Shown: positions 55,041 through 64,000 of the stretch, in pieces
Layout: each line of letters opens with the position of its first letter
Position numbering within the stretch: position 1 is the stretch's first letter
Assembly (NCBI RefSeq): GCF_902167145.1
Contig: NC_050097.1
Coordinates: forward strand, 117,771,982-117,835,981
From: Zea mays
Taxonomy: Eukaryota; Streptophyta; Magnoliopsida; Poales; Poaceae
Reading direction: 5' to 3'
DNA length: 64,000 nucleotides
The notes under the pieces: model-generated
Database searches by the model: none
Told to the model about the DNA's origin: nothing
The model's input: only the letters and a program-made list of their open reading frames with translations
Translations under genes and position numbers: made by a program

Positions 55041-56102
55041 TCAACCACGATCGCGGCGCTGACCACCTGAGTGGTAGCAGCGACGTAGATCAAGAGGGCT
55101 TCTCCGGCATGGGGGCACCAAGATGGGCGCGTTCGTGAGGAGCGCCTTCAGGTTCCCGAGGGCTTCCTCGGCCTTAGGGGTCCAAGTGAAGCACTCGGCC
55201 TTTCTTAAGAGGCGGTACAGAGGCAGGCCTCTTTCGCCGAGGCGCGAGATGAAACGACTCAGAGCCGCAAGGCATCCCATGACCCTCTGTACGCCTTTCA
55301 AGTCCTTGATGGGCCCCATGTTGGTGATGGCCGCGATTTTCTCCGAGTTGGCCTCGATGCCCCGCTCGGAGACGATGAACCCCAAGAGCATGCTTCGGGG
55401 GACTCCAAAGACGCACTTCTCAGGATTGAGTTTTACGCCTTTCGCCTTGAGACACCGGAATGTCGCTTCAAGGTCGAAAAGGAGGTCGGAGGCTTTCCTC
55501 GTCTTGACTACGATGTCATCGACGTAAGCCTCGACCGTTCGACCAATGTGTTCGCCGAACACGTGGTTCATGCACCTTTGGTATGTCGCACCCGCATTCC
55601 TCAAACCAAACGGCATGGTAACATAGCAGTACATGCCGAAAGGTGTGATGAAAGAAGTCACGAGCTGGTCGGACTCTTTCATCCTGATTTGGTGATACCC
55701 TGAGTAGGCATCGAGGAAAGACAGGGTTTCGCACCTAGCACTGGAATCCACGATTTGATCGATGCGAGGCAGAGGGTAGGGAACTTTTGGACATGCTTTG
55801 TTTAGACCAGTGTAGTCTACACACATCCGCCATTTCCCTCCTTTCTTTCTCACAAGCACAGGGTTGGCAAGCCATTCGGGATGGAATACCTCTTTGATGA
55901 ACCCTGCCGCCATTAGCTTGTGGATCTCCTCGCCTATGGCTCTGCGCTTTTCTTCATCGAATCGGCGCAGAGGCTGCTTCACGGGTCGGGCTCCAGCTCG
56001 GATATCCAGCGAGTGCTCGGCGACATCCCTCGGTATGCTGGGCATGTCCGAGGGACTCCACGCGAAAACGTCGGCGTTTGCGCGGAGAAAGTCGACGAGC
56101 AC
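55041..56102 (-). pseudogene. Reverse transcriptase of the Xilon/Flip-like element
   Basis: The open frame carries all RT blocks: KGGKWRMCVDYTGLNKACPK, PLPRIDQIVDSSA, LSFLDAYSGYHQIRM, MPFGLRNAGATYQ and active site YVDD in TVEAYVDDIVVKTRK. Then connection-domain motifs GFIVSERGIEANSEKIAAI and VMGCLAALSRFISRLGERG. The frame is entered after a TAG at 56103-56108 (CAG type) and lost by a frameshift near 55110, where the RNase H frame takes over. A single frame correction and one stop separate it from its neighbours. Confidence 0.9.
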
Positions 56103-56108
56103 TGCTTC

Positions 56109-57095
56109 CTATTTGGGGTCAAGCTCGGAGCCGATCCGGATCTGCTTGGAGGCGTCGTTGCTGGGGTCGAGAGGGACAGACTTAACCGTCTCCGCTGGCT
56201 CGAAGTTGCCAGCATGGCGCTTCACGTCTGGCACCTCCTTGGAGAGGCTCTCCAGGTCGGCGATGAGGGCCTCGGATTCGGTGAGGGCCTCTGCGTACTC
56301 CACGCACTCCACGTCGCATTCGTACGCGTGTCGGTACGTGGGGCCGACGGTGATGACCCTGTTGGGGCCCGACATCTTGAGCTTGAGGTAGGTGTAGTTG
56401 GGGACGACCATGAACTTGGCGTAGCATGGCCTCCCCAACACTGTGTGGTAGGTTCCTCGGAACCCGACCACCTCGAACGTGAGGGTTTCCCTTCGGATGT
56501 TGGAGGGAGTCCCGAAGCAGACGGATAGATCGAGTTGTCCGAGGGGCTGGACGCGTTTCCCGGGGATGATCCCGTGAAAAGGCGTCGTGCCCGCCCGGAC
56601 CGAGGATAGATCGATCCGCAGGAGCCCGAGGGTCTCGGCGTAGATGATGTTGAGGCTGCTGCCTCCGTCCATGAGGACCTTGGTGAGCCTGACGTTGCCA
56701 ATGACGGGGTCGACAACGAGCGGGTATTTCCCCAGGCTCGGCACGCGGTCGGGATGGTCGCCTTGGTCGATGGTGATGGGCTTTTTGGACCAGTCTAAGT
56801 AGACTGGCGCCGCCACCTTTACCGAGCAGACCTCCCGACGCTCTTGCTTGCGGTGTCGAGCCGAGGCGTTCGCCACTTGCCCACCGTAGATCATGAAGCA
56901 GTTGTGGACCTCGGGGAACTCTCTTGCCTTGTGATCCTCCTTCTTATCGTCGTCGCGGGCCCTGCCACCCTCCGCAGGTGGCCCAACCTTGTGAAAGTGG
57001 CACCGAAGCATGGCGCACTCCTCAAGGGTGTGCTTGACGGGCCCCTGATGATAGAGGCACGGCTCCTTGAGCATCTTGTCGAAGAGATTGGCGCC
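56109..57095 (-). pseudogene. gag C-terminal end and protease of the Xilon/Flip-like element
   Basis: The sequence opens directly at the deletion junction (57095). The first residues, LKEPCLYHQGPVKHTLEECA, are the tail of gag with its Cys/His pattern. The protease follows: KVLMDGGSSLNIIYAETLGL with the catalytic Asp present, then FGTPSNIRRETLTFEVVGF and GRPCYAKFMVVPNYTYLKL. The frame ends at TAG 56109 just before RT. Everything N-terminal of this point in gag has been deleted together with the PBS and the end of the 5' LTR. Confidence 0.85.
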
Positions 57096-58242
57096 TAACG
57101 TGTCTAGTAGAGAGGAGCTAGTGCCCTAAGTACATGCCGTCGTGGCAGCCGGAGAGGTTTTGGCACCCTGTTCGTGTGATGTCGTGGACGTTGGAGGAGC
57201 GCTGGAGCCTGGTGGAAGGACAGCTGTCGGGGCTGTCGAATCCTTGCTGACGTCTCCTTGCTTCCGTAAGGGGTTGAGAGCCGCCTTCATCATGGAGCAC
57301 GCGGGGCGCCATCATTACTTGTTTACCGGGGCGAGCCAGATGGGACGCCGGTCTTGTTCCCCGTAGCCTGAGCTAGCTAGGGGTAGGGTAATGATGGCCC
57401 CCCCTGTGACGTGGTCGGACCGAGCCCTGGGTCGGGCGAGGCGGAGGCTCCTCCGAGGTCGAGGTCGAGTCTGTCTTCCGTGGTCAAGGTCGAGTCCGAG
57501 CCCCGGTTCAGGCGGGGCGGAGACCATCGTCTGAGGCCAAGGCTGAGTCCGAGCCCTGGGGTCGGGCGAGGCGGAGTTCGTTGTCTTCTAGAGCCGAGGC
57601 CGAGTCCGAGCCCTGGGTCGGGCGAGGCGGAGTTCGTCGTCTTCCGGGGCCGAGGCCGAGTCCGAGCCCTGGGTCGGGCGAGGCGGAGTTCGTCGTCTTC
57701 CGGGGCTGAGACCGAGTCCGAGCCCTGGGTCGGGCGAGGCGGAGCTTCCTATGGCGCCCGAAGCCGGTCTTGGCTGTTGTCAGCCTCACTCTGTCGAGCG
57801 GCACAACAGTCGGAGCGACGCCGGCGGCGCTGTCCTCTTGTCAGGCCGGTCAGTGGAGCGGCGAAGTGACTGCAGTCACTTCGGCTCTGTCGACTGACGG
57901 GCGCGCGTCAGGATAAGGTGTCAGGCCATCTTTGCATTAAATGCTCCTGCGATACGGTCGGTCGGCGTGGCGATTTGGCCAAGGTTGCTTCCTGGCGAAG
58001 GCTGGGCCTCGGACGAGTCGAAGGTGTGTCCGTTGCTTGAGGGGGCTCTCGGGCGAGACGTAAATCCTCCGAGGTCGGCTGCCCTTGCCCGAGGCTGGGC
58101 TCGGGCGAGGCGAGATCGTGTCCCTTGAGTGGACCGAGCCTTGACTTAATCGCACCCATCAGGCCTTTGCAGCTTTGTGCTGATGGGGGTTACCAGCTGA
58201 GATTAGGAGTCTTGGGGGTACCCCTAATTATGGTCCCCGACA
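57096..58242 (-). repeat. 5' LTR of the Xilon/Flip-like element, 3' end deleted
   Basis: Aligns with 32403-33606. The part matching 32029-32402 is missing, and gag sequence abuts CTAACGTG at 57095. The 56-bp array has GAGTTCGT-type units at 57574, 57630 and 57686 (three, against four in the 3' LTR). The outer end with CAACG is intact. Confidence 0.9.
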
Positions 58243-58278
58243 CAACGAATGCGACTTATTAAACAAGTCGAGGGAAGT
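58243..58278. other. Remnant of element C between two insertions
   Basis: 36 bases (CAACGAATGCGACTT...GGAAGT) that continue the sequence left of 32029. They are too short to identify further. GAAGT at 58274-58278 would be one copy of the target duplication of the Opie-like element. Confidence 0.5.
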
Positions 58279-59504
58279 TGAGAGCACCTAGAGGGGGGTG
58301 AATAGGTGATGTTGTAAAACTTAAAACTTAACACCACAAACTTGATTAAGAGTTAGAATAATGAAATCAAGTGAGTAGAGAGGAGAGCTCTTGTGAAGCA
58401 CAATAGACACAATAAGGACAAGCACAAGAGACACGAGGATTTATCGCGTGGTTCGGCCAAGTACAAAACTTGCCTACTCCATGTTGTGGCGTCCCAACGG
58501 ACGAGAGTTGCACTCAACTCCTCTCAAGTGATCCAATGATCAACTTGAATACCACGGTGTTCTTCTTTACTTTGCTTTTTCCCGTTTGCGAGGAATCTCC
58601 ACAACTTGGAGTCTCTCGCCCTTACAATAAGAATCACAATGAAGCACAAGAGTAAGGGAGGGAAGCAACACACTCAAATCCACAGCAAATACGCACACAC
58701 AAGAGCAAGACTTGAGCTCAAGACAATATCTCGAGGTTCTCAATAGAACAGAGCTCAAATCACTAAGAATGTCGAACAAGTGCGCAAGAATGAAGTGTGA
58801 GTGATCAACAATGCTCAAGGAATGCTTAGTGTTCTTCTCCATGCGCCTAGGGGTCCCTTTTATAGCCCCAAGGCAGCTAGGAGCCGTTGAGAGCATTCCA
58901 GGAAGGCAATTCTTGCCTTCTGTCGCCTGGCGCACCGGACAGTCCGGTGCAGCACCGGACACTGTCCGGTGCGGATCTCTTTCCTTATTTGGCGAAGCCA
59001 ACCGTTGCAGATTTCTAGCCGTTGGCGCACCGGACACTGTCCGGTGCACACCGGACAGTCCGGTGCACCCTTCTGACCGTTGGCTCTGCCACGCGTCGCG
59101 CGTGGATTCCGCGGCTGACCGTTGGCCCGACCGAATGTTGGCTCACCGGACAGTCTGGTGCACCACCGGATAGTCTGATGATTTATAGTCGTACGACGTT
59201 AATTGCTTCCCGAGAGCAGCCAGTTGACAGTCGCCGGTCTGGCGCACCGGACACTGTCCGGTGCACCCAGACTGCGCAGAGTCTTGGCTGCCAGCCAAGT
59301 CTTTTCCAATTTGGTCTTTTCCTGTTTCTAGCACTTAGACACAATACATTAGTCTTCAAAACAATGTACTAAGTCTTAGAAACATACCTTTACTCTTGAT
59401 TTGTACTTTTTGAGTCCTTGGCACAATTTAACACTTAGGCACTTGTGTTGGGCACTTAATCACCAAAATACTTAGAAATGGCCCAAGGGCACATTTCCCT
59501 TTCA
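58279..59504 (-). repeat. 3' LTR of the Opie-like Sirevirus (1226 bp)
   Basis: Minus-strand start TGAAAGGGAAATGTGCCC at 59504, end GGTGCTCTCA at 58279. Frames inside it (58567-59372) are built from the palindromes and are not genes. Confidence 0.9.
58933..59263. promoter_or_regulatory. Seven palindromes in the Sirevirus LTR
   Basis: CACCGGACAGTCCGGTG (17 bases) at 58933 and 59049 and CACCGGACACTGTCCGGTG (19 bases) at 58953, 59028 and 59245 are perfect palindromes. Decayed versions lie at 59144 and 59164. They come in close pairs. Such arrays are conserved in Sirevirus LTRs near the promoter and are presumed regulatory. Confidence 0.88.
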
Positions 59505-60289
59505 ATCTCCCCCTTTTTGGTGATTTATGCCAACACAATAAAAAGCAACTAAAAGAAGTGCAACATCAATGCAAATGAAAACACAAATTTGTTTTGATTC
59601 AAATTTGGCATATTTGGATCATTCTTTGCCACCACTTGGTTAGTTTTTGCAAATCAAACTCAATTTTCTATCTCTAAGTCAAACACACTTGTTGAGACAT
59701 AAAGAGAGTTGTTCCAAGAGAAATTGATCAAAGATTTCAAAAACTCCCCCTTTTTCCCATACTCAACCATTCTCCCCACAAGAGGCCAACTTTTGACAAA
59801 AGAGACAATAAGAGATTTTTGACAAATCAAAAGCTCTATTCTACTATATTCAAAATTATCAAGTGGTAGCTGATCCATTTCTTGCTTTGGCCTCATTTTC
59901 TCCCCCTTTGGCATCAAGCACCAAAACGGGATCAATTTTGGCCCTGTAACCCCATTGCCTCACCAAAATCTTTAACTAAGAGTAAAAAGGCAATAAGAGT
60001 ACATAGATGAACTTGGAATTAGTTACTCTTTCATCGGAGTGCAGTGGAAGTCTTGCATTGTCCAAGTCCACCCTTTCCCTTTCACACCTCCTTTGAGACT
60101 AAGTTAAGCAAACTCAAGCACACGGTTAGTCTCAAAGGGTCAAGTTGTAGCACATCTCCCCCTAAATATGTGCATCACTTGCAAATGGACTTGTGAGGTT
60201 CGGGGAGGGCGTGTACAACTTGAGCACCATAAATAAACAAAATGCATTAAGGAACATGATCAATGCATAAAACACATGTATGCTATAAA
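59505..60289 (-). other. Non-coding region between pol and the 3' LTR with repeated polypurine tracts
   Basis: Minus-strand AAAAAGGGGGAGAT abuts the LTR (59505-59518) and is the functional polypurine tract. Related GGGGGAG tracts occur at about 59743, 59771, 59899 and 60155. There is no gene; the small frame 59660-59935 has no recognisable domain. Confidence 0.8.
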
Positions 60290-63200
60290 TCAATCCAGGT
60301 TCCGCGAATCTAAGATATTTAGCTCACTACGCAGCTTGCAAATGGTCGACTCATCTAGAGGCTTGGTAAAGATATCGGCTAGCTGGTTCTCGGTGCTAAC
60401 ATGAAACACTTTGATATCTCCCTTTTGCTGGTGGTCTCTCAAAAAGTGATGCCGGATGTCAATGTGCTTTGTGCGACTGTGTTCAACAGGATTATCCGCC
60501 ATGTGGATAGCACTCTCATTATCACATAGGAGTGGGACTTTGTCCAGATTGTAGCCAAAGTCCCTGAGGGTTTGCCTCATCCAAAGTAGTTGCGCGCAAC
60601 ACTGTCCTGCGGCAACATACTCGGCCTCAGCGGTGGATAGGGCAACGGAGGTTTGTTTCTTTGTGCTCCATGACACCAGGGACCTTCCTAAGAATTGGCA
60701 CGTCCCCGATGTACTCTTCCTATCGACCTTACATCCAGCATAATCGGAGTCTGAATATCCAATCAAGTCAAAGGTAGACCCCTTTGGATACCAGATCCCG
60801 AAGCAAGGCGTAGCGACTAAATATCTAAGAATTTGCTTCACAGCCACTAAGTGACACTCCCTTGGATCGGATTGAAATCTAGCACACATGCATACGCTAA
60901 GCATAATATCCGGTCTACTAGCACATAAATAAAGTAAAGACCCTATCATGGACCGGTATGCCTTTTGATCAACGGACTTACCTCCTTTGTTGAGGTCGGT
61001 GTGTCCGTCGGTTCCCATTGGAGTCTTTGCGGGCTTGGCGTCCTTCATCCCAAACCGCTTGATCAAGTCTTGCGTGTACTTCGTTTGGGAGATGAAGGTC
61101 CCATCCTTGAGTTGCTTCACTTGGAACCCAAGGAAATAGCTTAACTCGCCCATCATCGACATCTCAAACTTTTGAGTCATCACCCTGCTAAACTCTTCAC
61201 AAGACTTTTGGTTAGTAGAACCAAATATTATGTCATCGACATAAATTTGGCACACAAAAAGATCACCATCACAAGTCTTAGTAAAAAGAGTTGGAACGGC
61301 TTTCCCAACCTTGAAAGCATTAGCAATTAAAAAGTCTCTAAGGCATTCATACCATGCTCTTGGGGCTTGCTTAAGTCCATAGAGCGCCTTAGAGAGCTTA
61401 CACACGTGGTCGGGGTACCGTTCATCCTCGAAGCCCGGGGGTTGCTCCACGTACACCTCCTCCTTGATCGGCCCGTTGAGGAAAGCGCTTTTCACATCCA
61501 TTTGGAACAACCTGAAAGAATGGTGAGTAGCATAGGCTAACAATATGCGAATTGACTCTAGCCTAGCCACAGGAGCAAAAGTCTCCTCAACGTCCAAACC
61601 TGCGACTTGGGCATAACCTTTTGCCACAAGTCGTGCCTTGTTCCTTGTCACCACCCCGTGCTCGTCTTGTTTGTTGCGGAACACCCACTTGGTTCCCACA
61701 ATGTTTTGCTTGGGACGAGGCACCAGTGTCCAAACTTCATTTCTCTTGAAGTTGTTGAGCTCCTCTTGCATGGCCAACACCCAGTCCGGATCTAGCAAGG
61801 CCTCTTCTACCCTGAAAGGCTCATTAGAAGAGACAAAGGAGTAATGCTCACAAAAGTTAACTAATCTAGATCGAGTAGTTACTCCCTTGCTTATGTCACC
61901 CAATATTTGGTTAACGGGATGATTCCTTTGAACCGTCGCTTGAACTTGGGTTGGAGGTGCCGGTTGTGCTTCTTCCTCTATCACATGAACATCTTGTGCT
62001 CCCCCTTGATCACACTCCTCTTCTTGAGTTGGGGGATGCACCATTGTTGAGGAAGAAGGTTGATCTTGCTCCTTTTGTTCCAGTGGCCTCACATCTCCAA
62101 TCGCCATGGTGCGCATTGCAGCGGTTGGAACGTCTTCTTCATCTACATCATCAAGATCAACAACTTGCTCTCTTGGAGAGCCATTAGTCTCATCAAATAC
62201 AACGTCGCTAGAGACTTCAACCAAACCCGATGATTTGTTGAAGACCCTATACGCCTTTGTATTTGAGTCATAACCTAACAAAAACCCTTCTACAGCTTTG
62301 GGAGCAAACTTGGAATTCCTACCTTTCTTCACTAGAATGTAACATTTGCTCCCAAATACACAAAAGTAAGACACATTGGGTTTGTTACCGGTTAGAAGCT
62401 CATATGACGTCTTCTTGAGGAGGCGATGAAGATAGACCCGGTTTATGGCGTGGCAAGCCGTGCTTACGGCTTCCGTCCAAAACCGTTCGAGTGTCTTGAA
62501 TTCACCAAGCATCGTCCTCGCCATGTCTAGTAGAGTCCTATTCTTCCTCTCTACCACACCATTTTGCTGTGGTGTGTAGGGAGCAGAGAACTCGTGCTTG
62601 ATTCCTTCCTCCTCAAGATACTCCTCCACTTGAAGGTTCTTGAACTCGGACCCATTGTCGCTCCTTATCTTCTTCACTTTGAGCTCAAACTCGTTTTGGG
62701 CTCTCCTTAGGAAGCGCTTGAGGGTCCCTTGGGTTTCAGATTTATCCTGTAAAAAGAATACCCAAGTGAAGCGGGAAAAATCATCAACTATAACAAGACC
62801 ATACTTACTTCCTCCTATGCTTAGATAGGCGACGGGTCCGAAGAGATCCATATGAAGTAACTCCAGAGGTCTTGATGTTGTCATCACATTTTTGGCATGA
62901 TGAGAGCTTCCCACCTGTTTACCTACTTGACAAGCTGCACAAGGTCTATCTTTTTCGAAAGTTACATTAGTTAGACCTATCACGTGTTCTCCCTTTAGAA
63001 GCTTGTGAAGGTTCTTCATCCCCACATGTGCTAAACGGCGATGCCACAGCCAGCCCATGCTAGTCTTAGCAATTAAGCATGCATCTAGACCGGCCTCCTC
63101 TTTTGCAAAATCAACTAAATAAAGTTTGTCGTCTAGTACACCCTTAAAAGCTAATGAACCATCACTTCTTCTAAAGACAGACACATCTACATTTGTGAAT

Positions 63201-63520
63201 AAACAGTTATACCCCATATTACAAAGTTGACTCACAGACAACAAGTTATATCCAAGCGACTCAACTAAGAACACATTAGAAATAGAGTGCTCGGATGAAA
63301 TAGCAATTTTTCCTAACCCTTTCACCTTGCCTTGGTTCCCATCACCGAATATGATTGAATCTTGGGGATCCTTGTTCTTGACGTAGGAAGAGAACATCCT
63401 CTTCTCCCCCGTCATGTGGTTTGTGCATCCACTGTCGATAATCCAGCTTGAGCCCCCGGATGCATAAACCTGCAAGGCAAATTTAGGCTTGGGTCTTAGG
63501 TACCCAACTCTTGTTGGGTC
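60290..63520 (-). CDS. pol polyprotein of the Opie-like Sirevirus, intact frame
   Basis: The frame is open from just after a TAG at 63521-63523 to TAG 60290 and has no ATG near its start. Domains in order: protease [13 protein letters not shown] (about 63430); GAG-pre-integrase zinc module ([28 protein letters not shown]); integrase core with [21 protein letters not shown] and [15 protein letters not shown]; a variable acidic linker; RT with [30 protein letters not shown] and active-site YVDDIIFGS; RNase H with [24 protein letters not shown] and [12 protein letters not shown]. Every catalytic motif I can check is present, so the protein may be functional. The frame overlaps the gag end in the +1 register, so it would need frameshifting or a similar event to be made. 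Confidence 0.93.
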   Translation of the reverse strand, partial: DPTRVGYLRPKPKFALQVYASGGSSWIIDSGCTNHMTGEKRMFSSYVKNKDPQDSIIFGDGNQGKVKGLGKIAISSEHSISNVFLVESLGYNLLSVSQLCNMGYNCLFTNVDVSVFRRSDGSLAFKGVLDDKLYLVDFAKEEAGLDACLIAKTSMGWLWHRRLAHVGMKNLHKLLKGEHVIGLTNVTFEKDRPCAACQVGKQVGSSHHAKNVMTTSRPLELLHMDLFGPVAYLSIGGSKYGLVIVDDFSRFTWVFFLQDKSETQGTLKRFLRRAQNEFELKVKKIRSDNGSEFKNLQVEEYLEEEGIKHEFSAPYTPQQNGVVERKNRTLLDMARTMLGEFKTLERFWTEAVSTACHAINRVYLHRLLKKTSYELLTGNKPNVSYFCVFGSKCYILVKKGRNSKFAPKAVEGFLLGYDSNTKAYRVFNKSSGLVEVSSDVVFDETNGSPREQVVDLDDVDEEDVPTAAMRTMAIGDVRPLEQKEQDQPSSSTMVHPPTQEEECDQGGAQDVHVIEEEAQPAPPTQVQATVQRNHPVNQILGDISKGVTTRSRLVNFCEHYSFVSSNEPFRVEEALLDPDWVLAMQEELNNFKRNEVWTLVPRPKQNIVGTKWVFRNKQDEHGVVTRNKARLVAKGYAQVAGLDVEETFAPVARLESIRILLAYATHHSFRLFQMDVKSAFLNGPIKEEVYVEQPPGFEDERYPDHVCKLSKALYGLKQAPRAWYECLRDFLIANAFKVGKAVPTLFTKTCDGDLFVCQIYVDDIIFGSTNQKSCEEFSRVMTQKFEMSMMGELSYFLGFQVKQLKDGTFISQTKYTQDLIKRFGMKDAKPAKTPMGTDGHTDLNKGGKSVDQKAYRSMIGSLLYLCASRPDIMLSVCMCARFQSDPRECHLVAVKQILRYLVATPCFGIWYPKGSTFDLIGYSDSDYAGCKVDRKSTSGTCQFLGRSLVSWSTKKQTSVALSTAEAEYVAAGQCCAQLLWMRQTLRDFGYNLDKVPLLCDNESAIHMADNPVEHSRTKHIDIRHHFLRDHQQKGDIKVFHVSTENQLADIFTKPLDESTICKLRSELNILDSRNLD

Positions 63521-64000
63521 CTACAAGGTTAGTACAAATAGCCTTAGGGACCCAAATGCAAGTTTTATCTCCCTTGCATTTTGCCCCTAATTTTCTAGCA
63601 ACCACCTTCTTATCCTTTCTACAAATAGCAAAGGAAGCAATTAAAGCATGATAAATTGTAGAAGGTTCATTACTTGTTTTCCTAGGAGTATGAACAATAT
63701 TTCTTCTAGGCACATGATGAACAACATTTTTCCTAGCCACATTTCTATCATGCATAATAGAAGAACTAGAAGCAATCATGGCATGGGAATCAAAATCATC
63801 ATAACTTCTATAAACATTCCTAGAATGTCTCCTATCATGATACATGAAAGCATGGTTCTTTTGAGCACTACTAGCCATAGGGGCCTTCCCTTTCTCGTTG
63901 GCGGAGATGGAAGCCTTATGGCTTGTTAAGTTCTTGACTTCCCTCTTGAAGCCAAGACCATCCTTAATTGATGGGTGTCTACCAATCGTGTAGGCATCCC
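63483..64000 (-). CDS. gag of the Opie-like Sirevirus, C-terminal part
   Basis: Open from the window edge ([20 protein letters not shown]) to TAA 63483-63485 ([12 protein letters not shown]). It is basic and Asn/His/Ser-rich with [20 protein letters not shown] near the end, typical of the nucleocapsid side of Sirevirus gag. No internal stop. The N-terminal part lies outside the window. Confidence 0.8.
   Translation of the reverse strand, partial: DAYTIGRHPSIKDGLGFKREVKNLTSHKASISANEKGKAPMASSAQKNHAFMYHDRRHSRNVYRSYDDFDSHAMIASSSSIMHDRNVARKNVVHHVPRRNIVHTPRKTSNEPSTIYHALIASFAICRKDKKVVARKLGAKCKGDKTCIWVPKAICTNLVGPNKSWVPKTQA

Larger units (their letters stand above)
32029..58242 (-). mobile_element. 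Xilon/Flip-like Ty3 retrotransposon (Tat lineage), split by a Tekay-like element
   Basis: Target duplication CAACG at 32024-32028 and 58243-58247. The minus-strand LTR starts TGTCGGGGACCATAATTAGG (58242) and ends AACGCCGACA (32029). pol lies at 52799-57074 on the minus strand and a plus-strand coiled-coil region lies between pol and the 3' LTR. A deletion has removed the last ~374 bases of the 5' LTR, the PBS and most of gag, so transcription and replication in cis are impossible. The two LTRs differ by about 40 changes over the shared 1.1 kb (about 4%). Its own length without the insertion is about 11.2 kb. The family name is tentative. Confidence 0.85.
58279..64000 (-). mobile_element. Opie-like Sirevirus (Ty1/Copia), 3' two-thirds, running off the right edge
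   Basis: 3' LTR, multiplied polypurine tracts, an intact pol and part of gag, all on the minus strand. The LTR palindromes (CACCGGAC..GTCCGGTG) and repeated GGGGGAGA tracts are the published signatures of Sireviruses. The 5' LTR and gag start lie outside the window. With no break in 1,061 codons of pol, this is the least damaged retroelement here. Confidence 0.93.

Noticed and set aside
58567..59372. Four frames of 60-160 codons in the Sirevirus LTR
   Set aside because: Built from the CACCGGAC palindromes; LTR sequence, no coding evidence.
1..64000. tRNA, rRNA or snRNA genes
   Set aside because: No cloverleaf A/B-box pairs or rRNA stretches were noticed by eye on either strand; tRNA-like sequence occurs only as retroelement primer-binding sites.

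Overview
The window is plant nuclear DNA from a grass, most likely maize or a close relative (Zea). Nothing in it is bacterial. The evidence is nested LTR retrotransposons of maize-type groups (Cinful/Zeon-like, Xilon/Flip-like and Tekay-like Ty3 elements; Opie-like and Ji-like Sireviruses), CACTA transposons with TTTGCCGAGTG subterminal repeats, and one GC-rich, two-exon grass P450 gene. Family names come from recognising structure and motifs and were not confirmed by a search.

Layout. 1-2952 is the edge of a minus-strand Ty3 element (primer-binding site plus one whole LTR). 2953-25430 is a CACTA element (CACTA-A, transposase on +). It is split by a 13.8 kb Cinful/Zeon-like retrotransposon (3764-17597, duplicated target taag[t/c]) and by a second CACTA (CACTA-D, 18537-24280, target AAC) that landed inside a transposase exon of CACTA-A. 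The only ordinary host gene is the CYP93-type cytochrome P450 at 25852-27588. On its far side, 28141-30266 holds CACTA-B, a relative of CACTA-A in the opposite orientation, cut off by a Ji-like Sirevirus LTR (element C, from 30267). Element C is split by a Xilon/Flip-like element (32029-58242, target CAACG), which is itself split by a 15 kb Tekay-like chromovirus (36457-51439). An Opie-like Sirevirus (58279 to beyond the window) closes the right side.

Both Tat-lineage Ty3 elements (Cinful-like and Xilon-like) read gag-pol on the minus strand and carry a separate coiled-coil reading frame on the plus strand. In the Cinful-like copy this antisense unit has its own TATA box, intron-like breaks and flanking tandem arrays (41-bp units upstream; 89-bp hairpin units downstream, where it converges with pol). 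Nearly all nonsense codons in these elements are C-to-T changes in CAG, CAA or CGA. LTR pairs compared by eye differ by about 5.5% (Cinful-like), about 4% (Xilon-like) and about 1.7% (Tekay-like), which agrees with the nesting order.

The most interesting content is CACTA-D. It carries a spliced-gene fragment: one 58-nt exon, with intron borders, that reads as the MYB-like domain of a REVEILLE/LHY-type clock transcription factor. It also carries a piece of a Ty3 RNase H. The P450 gene sitting between two inverted CACTA ends is the other arrangement worth following.
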